Assembly: GCF_029024925.1 (NCBI RefSeq)
Contig: NZ_CP118962.1
Location: forward strand, 1,024,001-1,088,000
From: Enterococcus faecalis
GTDB lineage: Bacteria > Bacillota > Bacilli > Lactobacillales > Enterococcaceae
DNA length: 64,000 bases
Direction of reading: 5' to 3'
Below the pieces are notes generated by a model. The model ran no database searches. It saw only the letters and a list, made by a program, of their open reading frames with translations, and was not told where the DNA came from. Positions 56,018 through 64,000 of the stretch are shown piece by piece. How positions within the stretch are numbered: position 1 is the first letter of the stretch; every line of letters starts with the position of its first letter. Position numbers and translations under genes: made by a program.

Positions 56018-56762
56018 TGTCCGGGTAGATACAGAGTATGACCAAGATTGGCAATGGTCTTTTCGTAAAGAGGCTGTTTGTCAGTTAATCAATTTTCATG
56101 ATTGGAGCCTTTGTTGTATTCAAGAAGTACGACCGAATCAAGTCAGGGATTTAAAGGCGTATACAACATTCACCTGTCTTTCTGCGGAAAGAGAAGGGGA
56201 TGGTCAAGGAGAAGGACTAGCGATTCTCTATAACGAACAAAAAGTTCAGACTATTGATACAGGGTATTTTTGGTTATCTGAAACACCTCAGCAGCCAAGT
56301 ATCCATCCTGAAGCTGGCTGTCCAAGAATTACTTTGTGGGGACTATTTAAGGAAACGACTCAAAATACGCCTTTTTTAGTCATCAATGTTCATTTGGATC
56401 ATATTTCAGCTCATGCTCGTTTAGCAGGAATGACCGTTATCTTAGAGGAGTTACATGACAAAATTGCACAGTATCCAACTTTATTAATGGGAGATTTTAA
56501 TGCAGAGTCGGGGGAAGAGGTTCATCAACTTGTTCAAAAAAAATTTCAAGATAGCAAAAATTTAGCTACTCATTATGGCCCAAGAGGAACATTTCAAAAT
56601 TTTACTTACACAAAACCTTGGGCGGAATTAGAAGAAATTGATTATATTTATGTAAAAGGTTGGCAAGTACAGCAAACCGCAAGTTTAACAGATAGTATTG
56701 ATGGACGTTTTCCCTCCGACCATTTTCCTTTAGAAGCAGAAGTATGTATTGAAGAAAGGTGA
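55998..56762 (+). CDS. Endonuclease/exonuclease/phosphatase-family protein
   Basis: A 254-residue EEP-fold hydrolase. MKIATYNVRVD, CIQEVRP, NVHLDHIS, LMGDFNAES and the terminal PSDHFPLEAEV supply the metal and catalytic residues. Members encoded in sugar operons are thought to act on phosphorylated or otherwise substituted sugars rather than DNA, but the substrate is unknown. ATG 55998 follows CAGGAGGTTAAAA and overlaps the esterase gene by 20 bases. Confidence 0.85.
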   Translation: MKIATYNVRVDTEYDQDWQWSFRKEAVCQLINFHDWSLCCIQEVRPNQVRDLKAYTTFTCLSAEREGDGQGEGLAILYNEQKVQTIDTGYFWLSETPQQPSIHPEAGCPRITLWGLFKETTQNTPFLVINVHLDHISAHARLAGMTVILEELHDKIAQYPTLLMGDFNAESGEEVHQLVQKKFQDSKNLATHYGPRGTFQNFTYTKPWAELEEIDYIYVKGWQVQQTASLTDSIDGRFPSDHFPLEAEVCIEER

Positions 56763-56766
56763 GAGT

Positions 56767-58917
56767 ATGAAAGAAAATCAACTGATTCAATTAGTCGAAG
56801 AAATGACAATTGATGAGAAAATTAATCAATTATTACAATTAGCAGCAGCGTTTTATTCAGATAAAGCAGAAGAAAAGACCGGCCCTATGTCAGAGCTAGG
56901 ACTAAGTCAAGAAACGATTGATACGGCGGGGACAACACTGGGTGTTTCTGGTGCAAACGAAGCAAAACGTGTTCAAAAAGAATATATGCAAAATCATCGA
57001 TTAAATATTCCAACACTTTTAATGGCGGATATTATTCATGGTTTCAGAACCATCTTTCCGATTCCTTTGGCTTTAGGAAGCACTTGGGATGAAGCAGCGG
57101 TTGAAAAAATGGCGGAGATTTCAGCAAAAGAAGCTGCTGTTTCAGGATTACATGTAACCTTTTCACCAATGGTTGATTTAGTGCGCGATCCACGTTGGGG
57201 ACGTGTCATGGAGTCAACAGGTGAAGATCCATTACTCAACAGCCGCTTAGCTGCTGCAATGGTTAGAGGTTACCAAGGAGAAAATTTAAAAGAAGACAAT
57301 TGGCGAGTAGCCGCGTGCGTGAAGCACTTTGCGGCATATGGTGGTGCCTTAGCTGGTCGGGATTATAATACGGTAGATATGTCTGAACGGCAGCTAAGAG
57401 AAATGTATTTACCTGGCTATAAAGCTGGATTAGATGCGGGTGCAAAACTTGTCATGACGTCCTTCAATACAGTGGATGGGATTCCTGCTACAGGCAACCA
57501 ATGGCTGTTTAGAGACGTATTACGAAATGAATTTGGATTTGAAGGGGTTGTGATTTCAGACTGGGGAGCGATTAAAGAATTAATTCCTCATGGCGTTGCC
57601 AAAGATGAAAAACAAGCGGCAGAATTGGCTATCAAAGCTGGTGTAGATATTGAAATGATGACCACGTGTTATCCAGATTATTTAAAAGAATTACTTGAAG
57701 AAGGCCGGATTGCTGAAACACTTATTGATGAAGCAGTTATGCGAATTTTAAAACTAAAAAATGAGCTAGGCTTATTTGAAAATCCCTATCGTGGTGCGGA
57801 TGAACAAGCGGAAGCAGAAGTGATTTTAAGCAAAGAACATCGAGAAATAGCTAAAAAGATTGCTCAAAAATCAATGGTTCTTTTAAAAAATGAAAATATT
57901 TTGCCTTTTACACCGCAAGAAAAAATCGCGCTTGTCGGCCCAGGGGCCCAATCACAAGATATTTTAGGGGCTTGGTCATGGCAAGGAAAGAAAGAAGAAG
58001 CCATTTCCCTCGTGGCTGGGGCCCAAAAATTAACCACAAATCTTCTAGTTGCCCAAGAACCCTTTGATTACTTTGAACCGACCGCGGCGGCCATTGAAGA
58101 GGCTTTAACGTTAGCTAGTCAAGCAGATAAAGTAGTAGTGGCACTAGGCGAAACAGATTGGATGAGTGGGGAAGCTGCCAGTCGCAGTGATATTCGTCTA
58201 CCCGAAAAACAATTAGCGGTAGTTGCACAAATTATTGAGAAAAATCCCAATGTTGTTGTCACGGTCTACAGTGGCCGGCCCTTAGATTTGCAAGGGATAG
58301 ATGTTGCAAAAGGAATTGTGCAAGCTTGGCAACCTGGAACAGAAGGGGGCAATGCGCTAGCAGAAATTTTGTGGGGACAGTACAATCCAAGTGGTCGTTT
58401 AAGTATGTCGTTTCCAGAAACGGTTGGTCAAGTGCCAATTTTTTACAATGTCGACAATACTGGGCGTCCTTATGAGTCAGCACCAGAAGAAAAATATGTT
58501 TCTAAATATTTAGATGTCTCTAATTACGCTAAATATCCCTTTGGATTTGGCTTAAGTTATAGTCATTTCTCTTATCAACCAATTCAACTAAGTGCATTAA
58601 CATTTACCAAAGAACAACCAGTCACGGTCTCTGTTTTAGTAAGAAATAACAGTCCAATCGCTGGAGAGGAAACCGTGCAATTTTATGTACGTGATTTGGT
58701 GGGACAAGTGGTTCGCCCAATTAAAGAGTTAAAAGATTTCCAAAAAGTTTGGCTGGAACCAAAGGAAGAAAAAGAAGTTCAGTTTCTTCTTTCAGAGGAT
58801 ATGGTGTGCTATGTTCATTCAGACAATCAGGTAACCAGTGATGCAGGTGAATTTATCGTAATGATTGGTGGAAATAGTCGCGATGTACAAACCGCAACAG
58901 TCACGTTAAATGAATAA
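56767..58917 (+). CDS. GH3 beta-glucosidase
   Basis: A 716-residue glycoside hydrolase of family 3. The N-terminal barrel has MADIIHGFRTIFPIPLALGSTWDE, PRWGRVMESTGEDP, KHFAAYG and the nucleophile region VVISDWGA with Asp265. The second domain contains GGNALAEILWGQYNPSGRL, and a C-terminal FnIII-like domain ends the protein. No signal peptide, so it cleaves imported glucosides in the cytosol. ATG 56767 has AGAAAGGTGAG upstream. It sits beside a GH94 phosphorylase; a beta-1,2-glucosidase activity is plausible. Confidence 0.9.
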   Translation: MKENQLIQLVEEMTIDEKINQLLQLAAAFYSDKAEEKTGPMSELGLSQETIDTAGTTLGVSGANEAKRVQKEYMQNHRLNIPTLLMADIIHGFRTIFPIPLALGSTWDEAAVEKMAEISAKEAAVSGLHVTFSPMVDLVRDPRWGRVMESTGEDPLLNSRLAAAMVRGYQGENLKEDNWRVAACVKHFAAYGGALAGRDYNTVDMSERQLREMYLPGYKAGLDAGAKLVMTSFNTVDGIPATGNQWLFRDVLRNEFGFEGVVISDWGAIKELIPHGVAKDEKQAAELAIKAGVDIEMMTTCYPDYLKELLEEGRIAETLIDEAVMRILKLKNELGLFENPYRGADEQAEAEVILSKEHREIAKKIAQKSMVLLKNENILPFTPQEKIALVGPGAQSQDILGAWSWQGKKEEAISLVAGAQKLTTNLLVAQEPFDYFEPTAAAIEEALTLASQADKVVVALGETDWMSGEAASRSDIRLPEKQLAVVAQIIEKNPNVVVTVYSGRPLDLQGIDVAKGIVQAWQPGTEGGNALAEILWGQYNPSGRLSMSFPETVGQVPIFYNVDNTGRPYESAPEEKYVSKYLDVSNYAKYPFGFGLSYSHFSYQPIQLSALTFTKEQPVTVSVLVRNNSPIAGEETVQFYVRDLVGQVVRPIKELKDFQKVWLEPKEEKEVQFLLSEDMVCYVHSDNQVTSDAGEFIVMIGGNSRDVQTATVTLNE

Positions 58918-58934
58918 GATGGGAAGGATAAGTT

Positions 58935-61900
58935 ATGCAGATAAAGAAGCTTAAGCAAGCAGACACAGTTGCTACATTTCTAGAGACAGGTGATTTAAAA
59001 GAATTGAATAGCTGTGGCATGATGATTAATCAATTAGAAGGTAATCCTTTAGACGGCAGTATGAACCAACTCTATTTGCGGATAATTACAGGGGACACAA
59101 TTAATTATCGACCAATGATTGGTTCCAACAGTCAAAGTGATTTTTATCTTTCAGATAATCAATTGACATGGCGGGGTGAATTTGAAGCGGTTCGTTACCA
59201 AGTTGACTTTCGTTTGGGGCCAAGCAATCAATGGTTCTGGCGGGTTAATGTCACTGGAACTGGCTTAGTAGATATTGTTTATGGTCAAGATATTGGCTTA
59301 GCGACAAAAGGAGCCGTTCAGTCAAATGAAGCGTATGTGTCGCAGTATCTTGATCATCACATTTGGCAAGAGGGCGAAGAGCTTGTTGTTTTATCAAGAC
59401 AAAATCAACCGCAAAATGAGAAGTTTCCAGCCCTTATTCAAGGGAGTTTTCAAAAATTAGTAGGCTACTCAACGGACGGCTATCAATTTTTCGGACGTTC
59501 ATTTAAACAAACAAACACACCAGAAGCATTGGGGAAAAGATATTTAGCAAATGAAGTCTATCAATATGAATTTGCTTACATCGCTTTACAAACGGAAGCC
59601 GTCCAATTAACGAATGAAAGTAAGGAATTTGTTTTTTATGGTGCGGTAACAGAAACACATCCGCAAGCATTAGCTGAACCTTTTTTATCGAAAGAAGCCT
59701 TACAAGCTATTTATGAAACTGTGACATTCGATTCATTAGAAGGAACACAGGACTATCCTCCGAAACTTTTAGGAGAACCTATCACAGGAAATCCATTAAC
59801 AGAAGAAGAATTGGCCGCACTTTATCCCCTTCAGACACAAATTGAAAAAGTAGGAGGTCAGACGTATTCCTTTTTCACGGAAAATTACCATCATGTTGTT
59901 CTTCAAGAAAAAGAAATTGCCATGGAAAGAGCGCATGGCCACATTTTATTAAGTGGTAAAGGCTTAACGGTTGATGAACCTTTGCTTAGTACGACAGTGT
60001 ATATGTATGGCATTTTCAATTCACAAGTAGTTTTAGGAAATACGACCATGAACAAATTAATGAGTAATAGCCGAAACGCTTTAAACGTTATGAAACGCTC
60101 TGGTCAACGAATCTACATTTTAGAGAATGGCTTATGGCGCTTACTAACAATGCCTTCTGCTTTTGAAATGGGGTTGAACTCTGCTACGTGGTATTATAAG
60201 TTGCCAAAGGATACAATTCGTGTACGCACTTTCACTTCGCCTGATTCAAGAGTGATTCAATTGGAAGTGACCAGTCAAAAGGATGTATATATGTGGGCTG
60301 TTTCTAACCATTTGTTATTAGGACCGGAAGAAGTACCAACCTATCAATTAGAACAAGCTGGCAAAACGCTTCGAGTGACGGGAAATCATTCTGCTACAGA
60401 AAATTATTACCCAGAACTAACCTATGCATTGACAGTTGATAAATCATTTCAAGTAACCGATAGCACATTATTTGGTGGAGCTGAAGCGGACTTATTAGTC
60501 TTGGCAATCGAAAAGACCCAAAAATTTTCACTACTTATTACGGGCAGTATAGAGGACCAAGCATTAGTTAATACACCATTAGATTTTGAAAAAGCAGAAA
60601 GTCAATATTTGGCATTCATTAATGGCTTGTTGCATCATTTTGAGTTAACACACACAGACTCAAGTGTGCAGCAAATGAATCAATTAACTCGTTGGTATAC
60701 TCATAATATGCTCGTTCATTATTTGTCGCCACATGGCTTAGAACAATATGGTGGAGCAGCTTGGGGCACACGAGATGTGTCGCAAGGACCGACAGAATTT
60801 TTCTTTGCGACGCAACAGCCTAAGATCGTGGCCTCCATTATTCAGCATCTATTTGAAAATCAATTTGAGGACGATGGCAACTGGCCGCAATGGTTTATGT
60901 TTGACCGATACGAAGAACAAAAAGCCAGTGAAAGCCATGGCGATATTATCGTCTGGCCATTGAAAGTAGTGACTGATTATTTGGAACAAACTGCAGATTA
61001 TTCAATCTTAGCTACGGAAATCCCTTATACAAGTCGCAAAGATAATCACAAAACAAAAGAAACAGCATCTTTATTTGAACATTTGAAAAAAGAAATAAAT
61101 TATATTGAACAACATTTTTTACCAGAAACTTTTCTATCCTGTTACGGTGACGGCGATTGGGATGACACGTTACAACCTTATGATAATCGTCTTAAAGAGC
61201 AAATGGCTAGTAGTTGGACCGTTGCCTTAACGTATCAAGTGTTGAAAAAATTTGCGGCTTTAATTACGGAAATCGATGCTACTTATAGTCAGCACTTAAC
61301 AATTTTAGTCGCAGGAATAAAGAACGATTTTCAAAAATATATGTTGGCGGATGAAACGATTCCAGGGTTTATTTATATGGAAACGCCAGAAACTTTTGAA
61401 CAAATGATTCACCCAAATGACCAAAAAACAGGAATTCAATATCGATTATTGCCAATGACTCGTAGTATGTTAGCTGAATTATTAACACCGGAACAAGTAA
61501 GTCATCATTTAGAAATTATTGAAAAAGAATTAACGTTTCCTGATGGCGTGCGCTTAATGAACAAACCAGCGAACTATCGAGGCGGTGTGAGTACTAATTT
61601 TAAACGAGCAGAACAGGCGGCTAATTTTGGTCGCGAAATTGGCTTACAGTATGTTCATGCGCACATTCGCTATACAGAAGCGATGGCGAAAATTGGTCAG
61701 CGAGACAAAACCTGGCAAGCATTAATGCAAATCAATCCAGTTCAATTAAAAGAAGTGGTACACAATGCAGAGTTACGCCAAGCCAATGCCTATTTTAGTA
61801 GTTCCGATGGCGATTTTAAAACAAGGTATGAATCACAAGAAAATTTTGGTAAACTAAAAGATGGAAGTATTGGGGTAAAAGGTGGTTGGCGAATTTATTC

Positions 61901-62210
61901 AAGCGGGCCGGGAATTTATTTAAATCAATTAATTACAGCTGTTTTAGGGATTCGGCAAAAGGCCCAAAGTGTGGTTTTTGATTCCATGTTACCAGAAAAA
62001 TTGTCTGGTTTAACACTAACTTACCAATTGTTTGATAAACCTGTCACATATAAATTTTACCCAAATCAGTCAGCGAAAATAGTTATCGATGGTCAAGAAG
62101 TTCCGTTTAAGTTTGAAGAAAACCCTTATCGAGAAGGGGGAATGGAAGTTCAAAAAGACGAGGTGCTTTCATTATTAAATGAAGCAAGTGTTATTGAAAT
62201 TTACCATTAG
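58935..62210 (+). CDS. GH94 phosphorylase, likely 1,2-beta-oligoglucan phosphorylase
   Basis: A 1091-residue cytosolic enzyme. An N-terminal beta-sandwich of about 600 residues precedes an (alpha/alpha)6 barrel with YGGAAWGTRDVSQGPTEFF, DDGNWPQWFMFDRY, HGDIIVWPLKVVTDYL and CYGDGDWDDTLQP. The GDWDD at 740-744 matches the catalytic GDWND of GH94, with Asp744 the likely general acid. The size is that of the SOGP subgroup (as in Listeria innocua lin1839), much longer than cellobiose phosphorylase. It would split beta-1,2-glucans with phosphate to glucose 1-phosphate. The specificity is inferred from size and gene neighbours. Confidence 0.82.
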   Translation: MQIKKLKQADTVATFLETGDLKELNSCGMMINQLEGNPLDGSMNQLYLRIITGDTINYRPMIGSNSQSDFYLSDNQLTWRGEFEAVRYQVDFRLGPSNQWFWRVNVTGTGLVDIVYGQDIGLATKGAVQSNEAYVSQYLDHHIWQEGEELVVLSRQNQPQNEKFPALIQGSFQKLVGYSTDGYQFFGRSFKQTNTPEALGKRYLANEVYQYEFAYIALQTEAVQLTNESKEFVFYGAVTETHPQALAEPFLSKEALQAIYETVTFDSLEGTQDYPPKLLGEPITGNPLTEEELAALYPLQTQIEKVGGQTYSFFTENYHHVVLQEKEIAMERAHGHILLSGKGLTVDEPLLSTTVYMYGIFNSQVVLGNTTMNKLMSNSRNALNVMKRSGQRIYILENGLWRLLTMPSAFEMGLNSATWYYKLPKDTIRVRTFTSPDSRVIQLEVTSQKDVYMWAVSNHLLLGPEEVPTYQLEQAGKTLRVTGNHSATENYYPELTYALTVDKSFQVTDSTLFGGAEADLLVLAIEKTQKFSLLITGSIEDQALVNTPLDFEKAESQYLAFINGLLHHFELTHTDSSVQQMNQLTRWYTHNMLVHYLSPHGLEQYGGAAWGTRDVSQGPTEFFFATQQPKIVASIIQHLFENQFEDDGNWPQWFMFDRYEEQKASESHGDIIVWPLKVVTDYLEQTADYSILATEIPYTSRKDNHKTKETASLFEHLKKEINYIEQHFLPETFLSCYGDGDWDDTLQPYDNRLKEQMASSWTVALTYQVLKKFAALITEIDATYSQHLTILVAGIKNDFQKYMLADETIPGFIYMETPETFEQMIHPNDQKTGIQYRLLPMTRSMLAELLTPEQVSHHLEIIEKELTFPDGVRLMNKPANYRGGVSTNFKRAEQAANFGREIGLQYVHAHIRYTEAMAKIGQRDKTWQALMQINPVQLKEVVHNAELRQANAYFSSSDGDFKTRYESQENFGKLKDGSIGVKGGWRIYSSGPGIYLNQLITAVLGIRQKAQSVVFDSMLPEKLSGLTLTYQLFDKPVTYKFYPNQSAKIVIDGQEVPFKFEENPYREGGMEVQKDEVLSLLNEASVIEIYH

Positions 62211-62225
62211 AAAGGAGAGTAGTCC

Positions 62226-63191
62226 ATGGTAGGAATTAAAGATATTGCAAAAAAAGCAGGCGTATCAATCTCGACCGTTTCTTACGCATTGAATGGTAGT
62301 TCAAAGGTAACTGAAGAAACACGAACGCGCATCCAAGCAATTGCTGAAGAGCTAAACTATGTTCCTAACATGGCCGCTCGCACATTAAAACGTCGTCAAA
62401 CCAATATTATTGGTGTCTATTTGGCCGATTATGGCGGTAGTTTTTATGGTGAATTGTTGGAGGGAATTAAGAAAGGCTTAGCACTGTTTGATTATGAGAT
62501 GATTGTCTGTAGCGGTAAAAAGTCACATCTTTTCATTCCTGAAAAAATGGTGGATGGGGCAATTATTTTAGATTGGACATTTCCAACAAAAGAAATTGAA
62601 AAGTTTGCTGAACGTGGCCATTCGATCGTTGTCCTTGATCGAACCACTGAACATAGGAATATCCGGCAAGTTCTCTTGGATAATCGTGGCGGTGCCACGC
62701 AGGCAATTGAGCAATTTGTCAATGTGGGTTCAAAAAAAGTTCTTCTGCTTTCTGGACCAGAAAAAGGTTATGATAGCCAAGAACGATTGGCTGTTAGTAC
62801 ACGAGAATTAACTCGTTTTGGGATACCTTATGAAATTATCCAAGGCGATTTTACCGAACCTTCTGGCTATGCGGCTGCTAAAAAAATTTTGAGTCAACCA
62901 CAGACAGAACCAGTCGATGTTTTTGCTTTTAATGATGAAATGGCGATCGGTGTCTATAAATATGTTGCAGAAACAAATTACCAAATGGGGAAAGACATTC
63001 GGATTATTGGTTTTGATAATTCTGAACTAGGTGCGTTTGTGCAACCGCGATTAGCAACAATTGCCTATTCTAAACATCGATGGGGCATGGTGGCTGCAGA
63101 GAAAATTATTCATTTAATGCGGGGAGAACTTGCTGAGAGCGAACACATTTACACACGTTTTATAGAAGGAGAATCTTTTCCATCTGAATAA
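62226..63191 (+). CDS. LacI-family transcriptional repressor
   Basis: A 321-residue regulator. The LacI helix-turn-helix and hinge are MVGIKDIAKKAGVSISTVSYALNGSSKVTEETR...NMAARTLK, followed by a periplasmic-binding-like effector domain (DGAIILDWTFP, FNDEMAIGVYKYVAE, IGFDNSELGAFVQPRLATI). It is the last gene of the operon and probably binds the two GAAACGTTTC operators. ATG follows AGAAAGGAGAG. The effector is likely an oligosaccharide or its breakdown product. Confidence 0.9.
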   Translation: MVGIKDIAKKAGVSISTVSYALNGSSKVTEETRTRIQAIAEELNYVPNMAARTLKRRQTNIIGVYLADYGGSFYGELLEGIKKGLALFDYEMIVCSGKKSHLFIPEKMVDGAIILDWTFPTKEIEKFAERGHSIVVLDRTTEHRNIRQVLLDNRGGATQAIEQFVNVGSKKVLLLSGPEKGYDSQERLAVSTRELTRFGIPYEIIQGDFTEPSGYAAAKKILSQPQTEPVDVFAFNDEMAIGVYKYVAETNYQMGKDIRIIGFDNSELGAFVQPRLATIAYSKHRWGMVAAEKIIHLMRGELAESEHIYTRFIEGESFPSE

Positions 63192-63196
63192 TAAAT

Positions 63197-63243
63197 AAAA
63201 AGTTTGGTCCAATGCTAGCTAAGCTAGCGGACCAAACTTTTTT
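63197..63243. terminator. Bidirectional terminator with extended stem
   Basis: AAAAAGTTTGGTCC pairs with GGACCAAACTTTTT; the interior GCTAGCTAAGCTAGC forms a second stem. It separates the sugar operon from the convergent lipoprotein gene. Confidence 0.85.
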
Positions 63244-63775
63244 CTGTAATGGTAATTTCTTCTGATGCAATGGGTTCATCCAGACTGAGAAGGCGATCTC
63301 TAAATTTAAAATGGACCGGCTTGTTCTCATTAATAAATTCATACGGGTAAGCGCCTTGGATTGTTTCACCAGGATTGATTTCATCTGCTAAACGATCTAA
63401 TTTGTCTTGGAAAGGTGAATCTGTTAAGACTGCATATTGTAAATTTTGGGCTTTTCCGTGGACAGTTTGACTAACTTCCATAAAACTTTGAATCATTAGC
63501 TGAATATTTTGTGTTTTTTCGGTTGTATTGGTTAATTCAAACAGGACATAAAACATTGGTTTGCCTTGATAATCTTTTCCTTTATGCAAGGCAGTTAAGG
63601 CTAAACGCCCATCTGGAACCAACAATGTTCGATTTTCATACGTCCCAATACTTGTCGCCAACACTTCATCAGGTGCGGGCGCACTTTGACTTGCTGGGCT
63701 GCCACTTACAGTTGAACAAGCACTTAATAAGGTACTTAGAACGAGTAAGCTCATTAAAATGTAGGGTTTCCTCAT
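63224..63775 (-). CDS. DUF5067-like lipoprotein
   Basis: A 183-residue lipoprotein. Signal peptide with lipobox LLSAC (Cys near residue 20), then a Ser/Pro/Ala-rich linker and an immunoglobulin-like domain: GRLALTALHKGKDYQGKPMFYVLFELTNTTEKTQNIQLMIQSF, ending in FRDRLLSLDEPI. Such DUF5067/DUF4352-like domains are common in lactic acid bacterial lipoproteins; function unknown. The stop codon lies inside the shared terminator region. Confidence 0.75.
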   Translation of the reverse strand: MRKPYILMSLLVLSTLLSACSTVSGSPASQSAPAPDEVLATSIGTYENRTLLVPDGRLALTALHKGKDYQGKPMFYVLFELTNTTEKTQNIQLMIQSFMEVSQTVHGKAQNLQYAVLTDSPFQDKLDRLADEINPGETIQGAYPYEFINENKPVHFKFRDRLLSLDEPIASEEITITEKSLVR

Positions 63776-63818
63776 ATAAAGTCCTCACTTTGGTTGATTG
63801 ACTATGTAAAAAACAAAT

Positions 63819-63857
63819 TGCTTGTATCTATATAAAAAAGAGTGCTACAAGCAATAT
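63819..63857. repeat. Inverted repeat upstream of the DUF5067-like gene
   Basis: ATTGCTTGTA and TACAAGCAAT are perfect complements separated by about 20 bases. It lies upstream of the minus-strand lipoprotein gene; no T-run follows on the minus strand. Confidence 0.4.
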
Positions 63858-63948
63858 TTTAATCGTAGTTCTAGTAAATAGCAATACTTTTATCAAAATT
63901 CATGTTTGGAAATATAATTTGAAAAATATTTTTAACTAGCAGAAAAAC

Positions 63949-64000
63949 ATTTCTAACAAAAAGTATTGGCTCAAAGTAAAGAGATCATTTTGTTAGAAAT
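63949..64000. repeat. 13-base inverted repeat at the window edge
   Basis: ATTTCTAACAAAA (63949-63961) and TTTTGTTAGAAAT (63988-64000) are perfect complements separated by 26 bases. The right arm reaches the last base of the window, so the full element may be longer. Confidence 0.55.

Noticed and set aside
60748-60963. 71-residue plus-strand frame inside the GH94 gene
   Set aside because: It is in another frame of a conserved catalytic region, with no ribosome site and no recognisable protein.

Overview
The window reads as chromosomal DNA of a low-GC lactic acid Firmicute, almost certainly Enterococcus faecalis. Three things point there: a 447-residue NADH peroxidase matching the well-studied enterococcal enzyme (His10, Cys42), an IreB-type protein with Thr4 and Thr7 in its N-terminus, and the divergent maeP-maeE / maeK-maeR malate locus. 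No rRNA, tRNA, CRISPR array, insertion sequence or prophage was seen.

Layout. 1-5.2 kb: nitroreductase and luxS on the minus strand, then asd-dapA-rnjB. 5.3-11.2 kb: a housekeeping run (YunD-like phosphoesterase, YutD, NagD-type HAD phosphatase, membrane protein, DUF1836 protein, DegV, AqpZ). 11.3-16.9 kb: the essential walRKHIJ cell-wall stress operon. 17.1-20.2 kb: a two-gene permease system with a His-rich segment, then a convergent ThrE-like split exporter. 20.6-21.7 kb: ireB-ruvX-UPF0473. 22.0-23.0 kb: an XRE/TPR (RNPP-like) regulator divergent from a 20-codon peptide gene that has its own promoter, Shine-Dalgarno sequence and terminator. 23.1-28.0 kb: malate fermentation genes with a CcpA site; maeR is frameshifted in a run of nine A. 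28.2-33.1 kb: npr, an LCP ligase, and alsS-alsD for acetoin. 33.3-35.9 kb: small envelope proteins, including a lone WxL protein.

36-43 kb: an ABC transporter of the spermidine/putrescine type, followed directly by adenine deaminase and a second purine-type deaminase, behind a promoter carrying several PurBox-like CGAAC/GTTCG elements. The substrate is therefore more likely a purine than a polyamine. 43-47 kb: a second XRE/TPR regulator, then a cytosolic-type ApbE flavin transferase and two flavodoxin-fold reductases. The second reductase ends in three flavinylation-like motifs (DAVSGAS, DSVSSAS, DSVSSAS), which suggests a soluble multiply flavinylated redox protein. 47.5-49.7 kb: a Mga-like regulator overlapping an AP2/zinc-knuckle protein, then a 31-codon membrane peptide gene.

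51-63.2 kb: a nine-gene carbohydrate operon (two permeases, binding lipoprotein, YesL-like membrane protein, acetyl esterase, EEP-family hydrolase, GH3 glucosidase, a large GH94 phosphorylase, LacI regulator) controlled by two identical, oppositely oriented GAAACGTTTC operators 178 bp apart. The GH3 + GH94 + ABC set resembles beta-1,2-glucooligosaccharide utilisation in Listeria. Inside this operon the YesL gene has its Shine-Dalgarno sequence separated from its start codon by a strong hairpin that could bring the two together.

The strongest candidates for something undescribed are the peptide/regulator pair near 22 kb, the flavinylated-tail reductase near 46-47 kb, the PurBox-controlled transporter near 36 kb, and the hairpin-bridged start near 54.5 kb.
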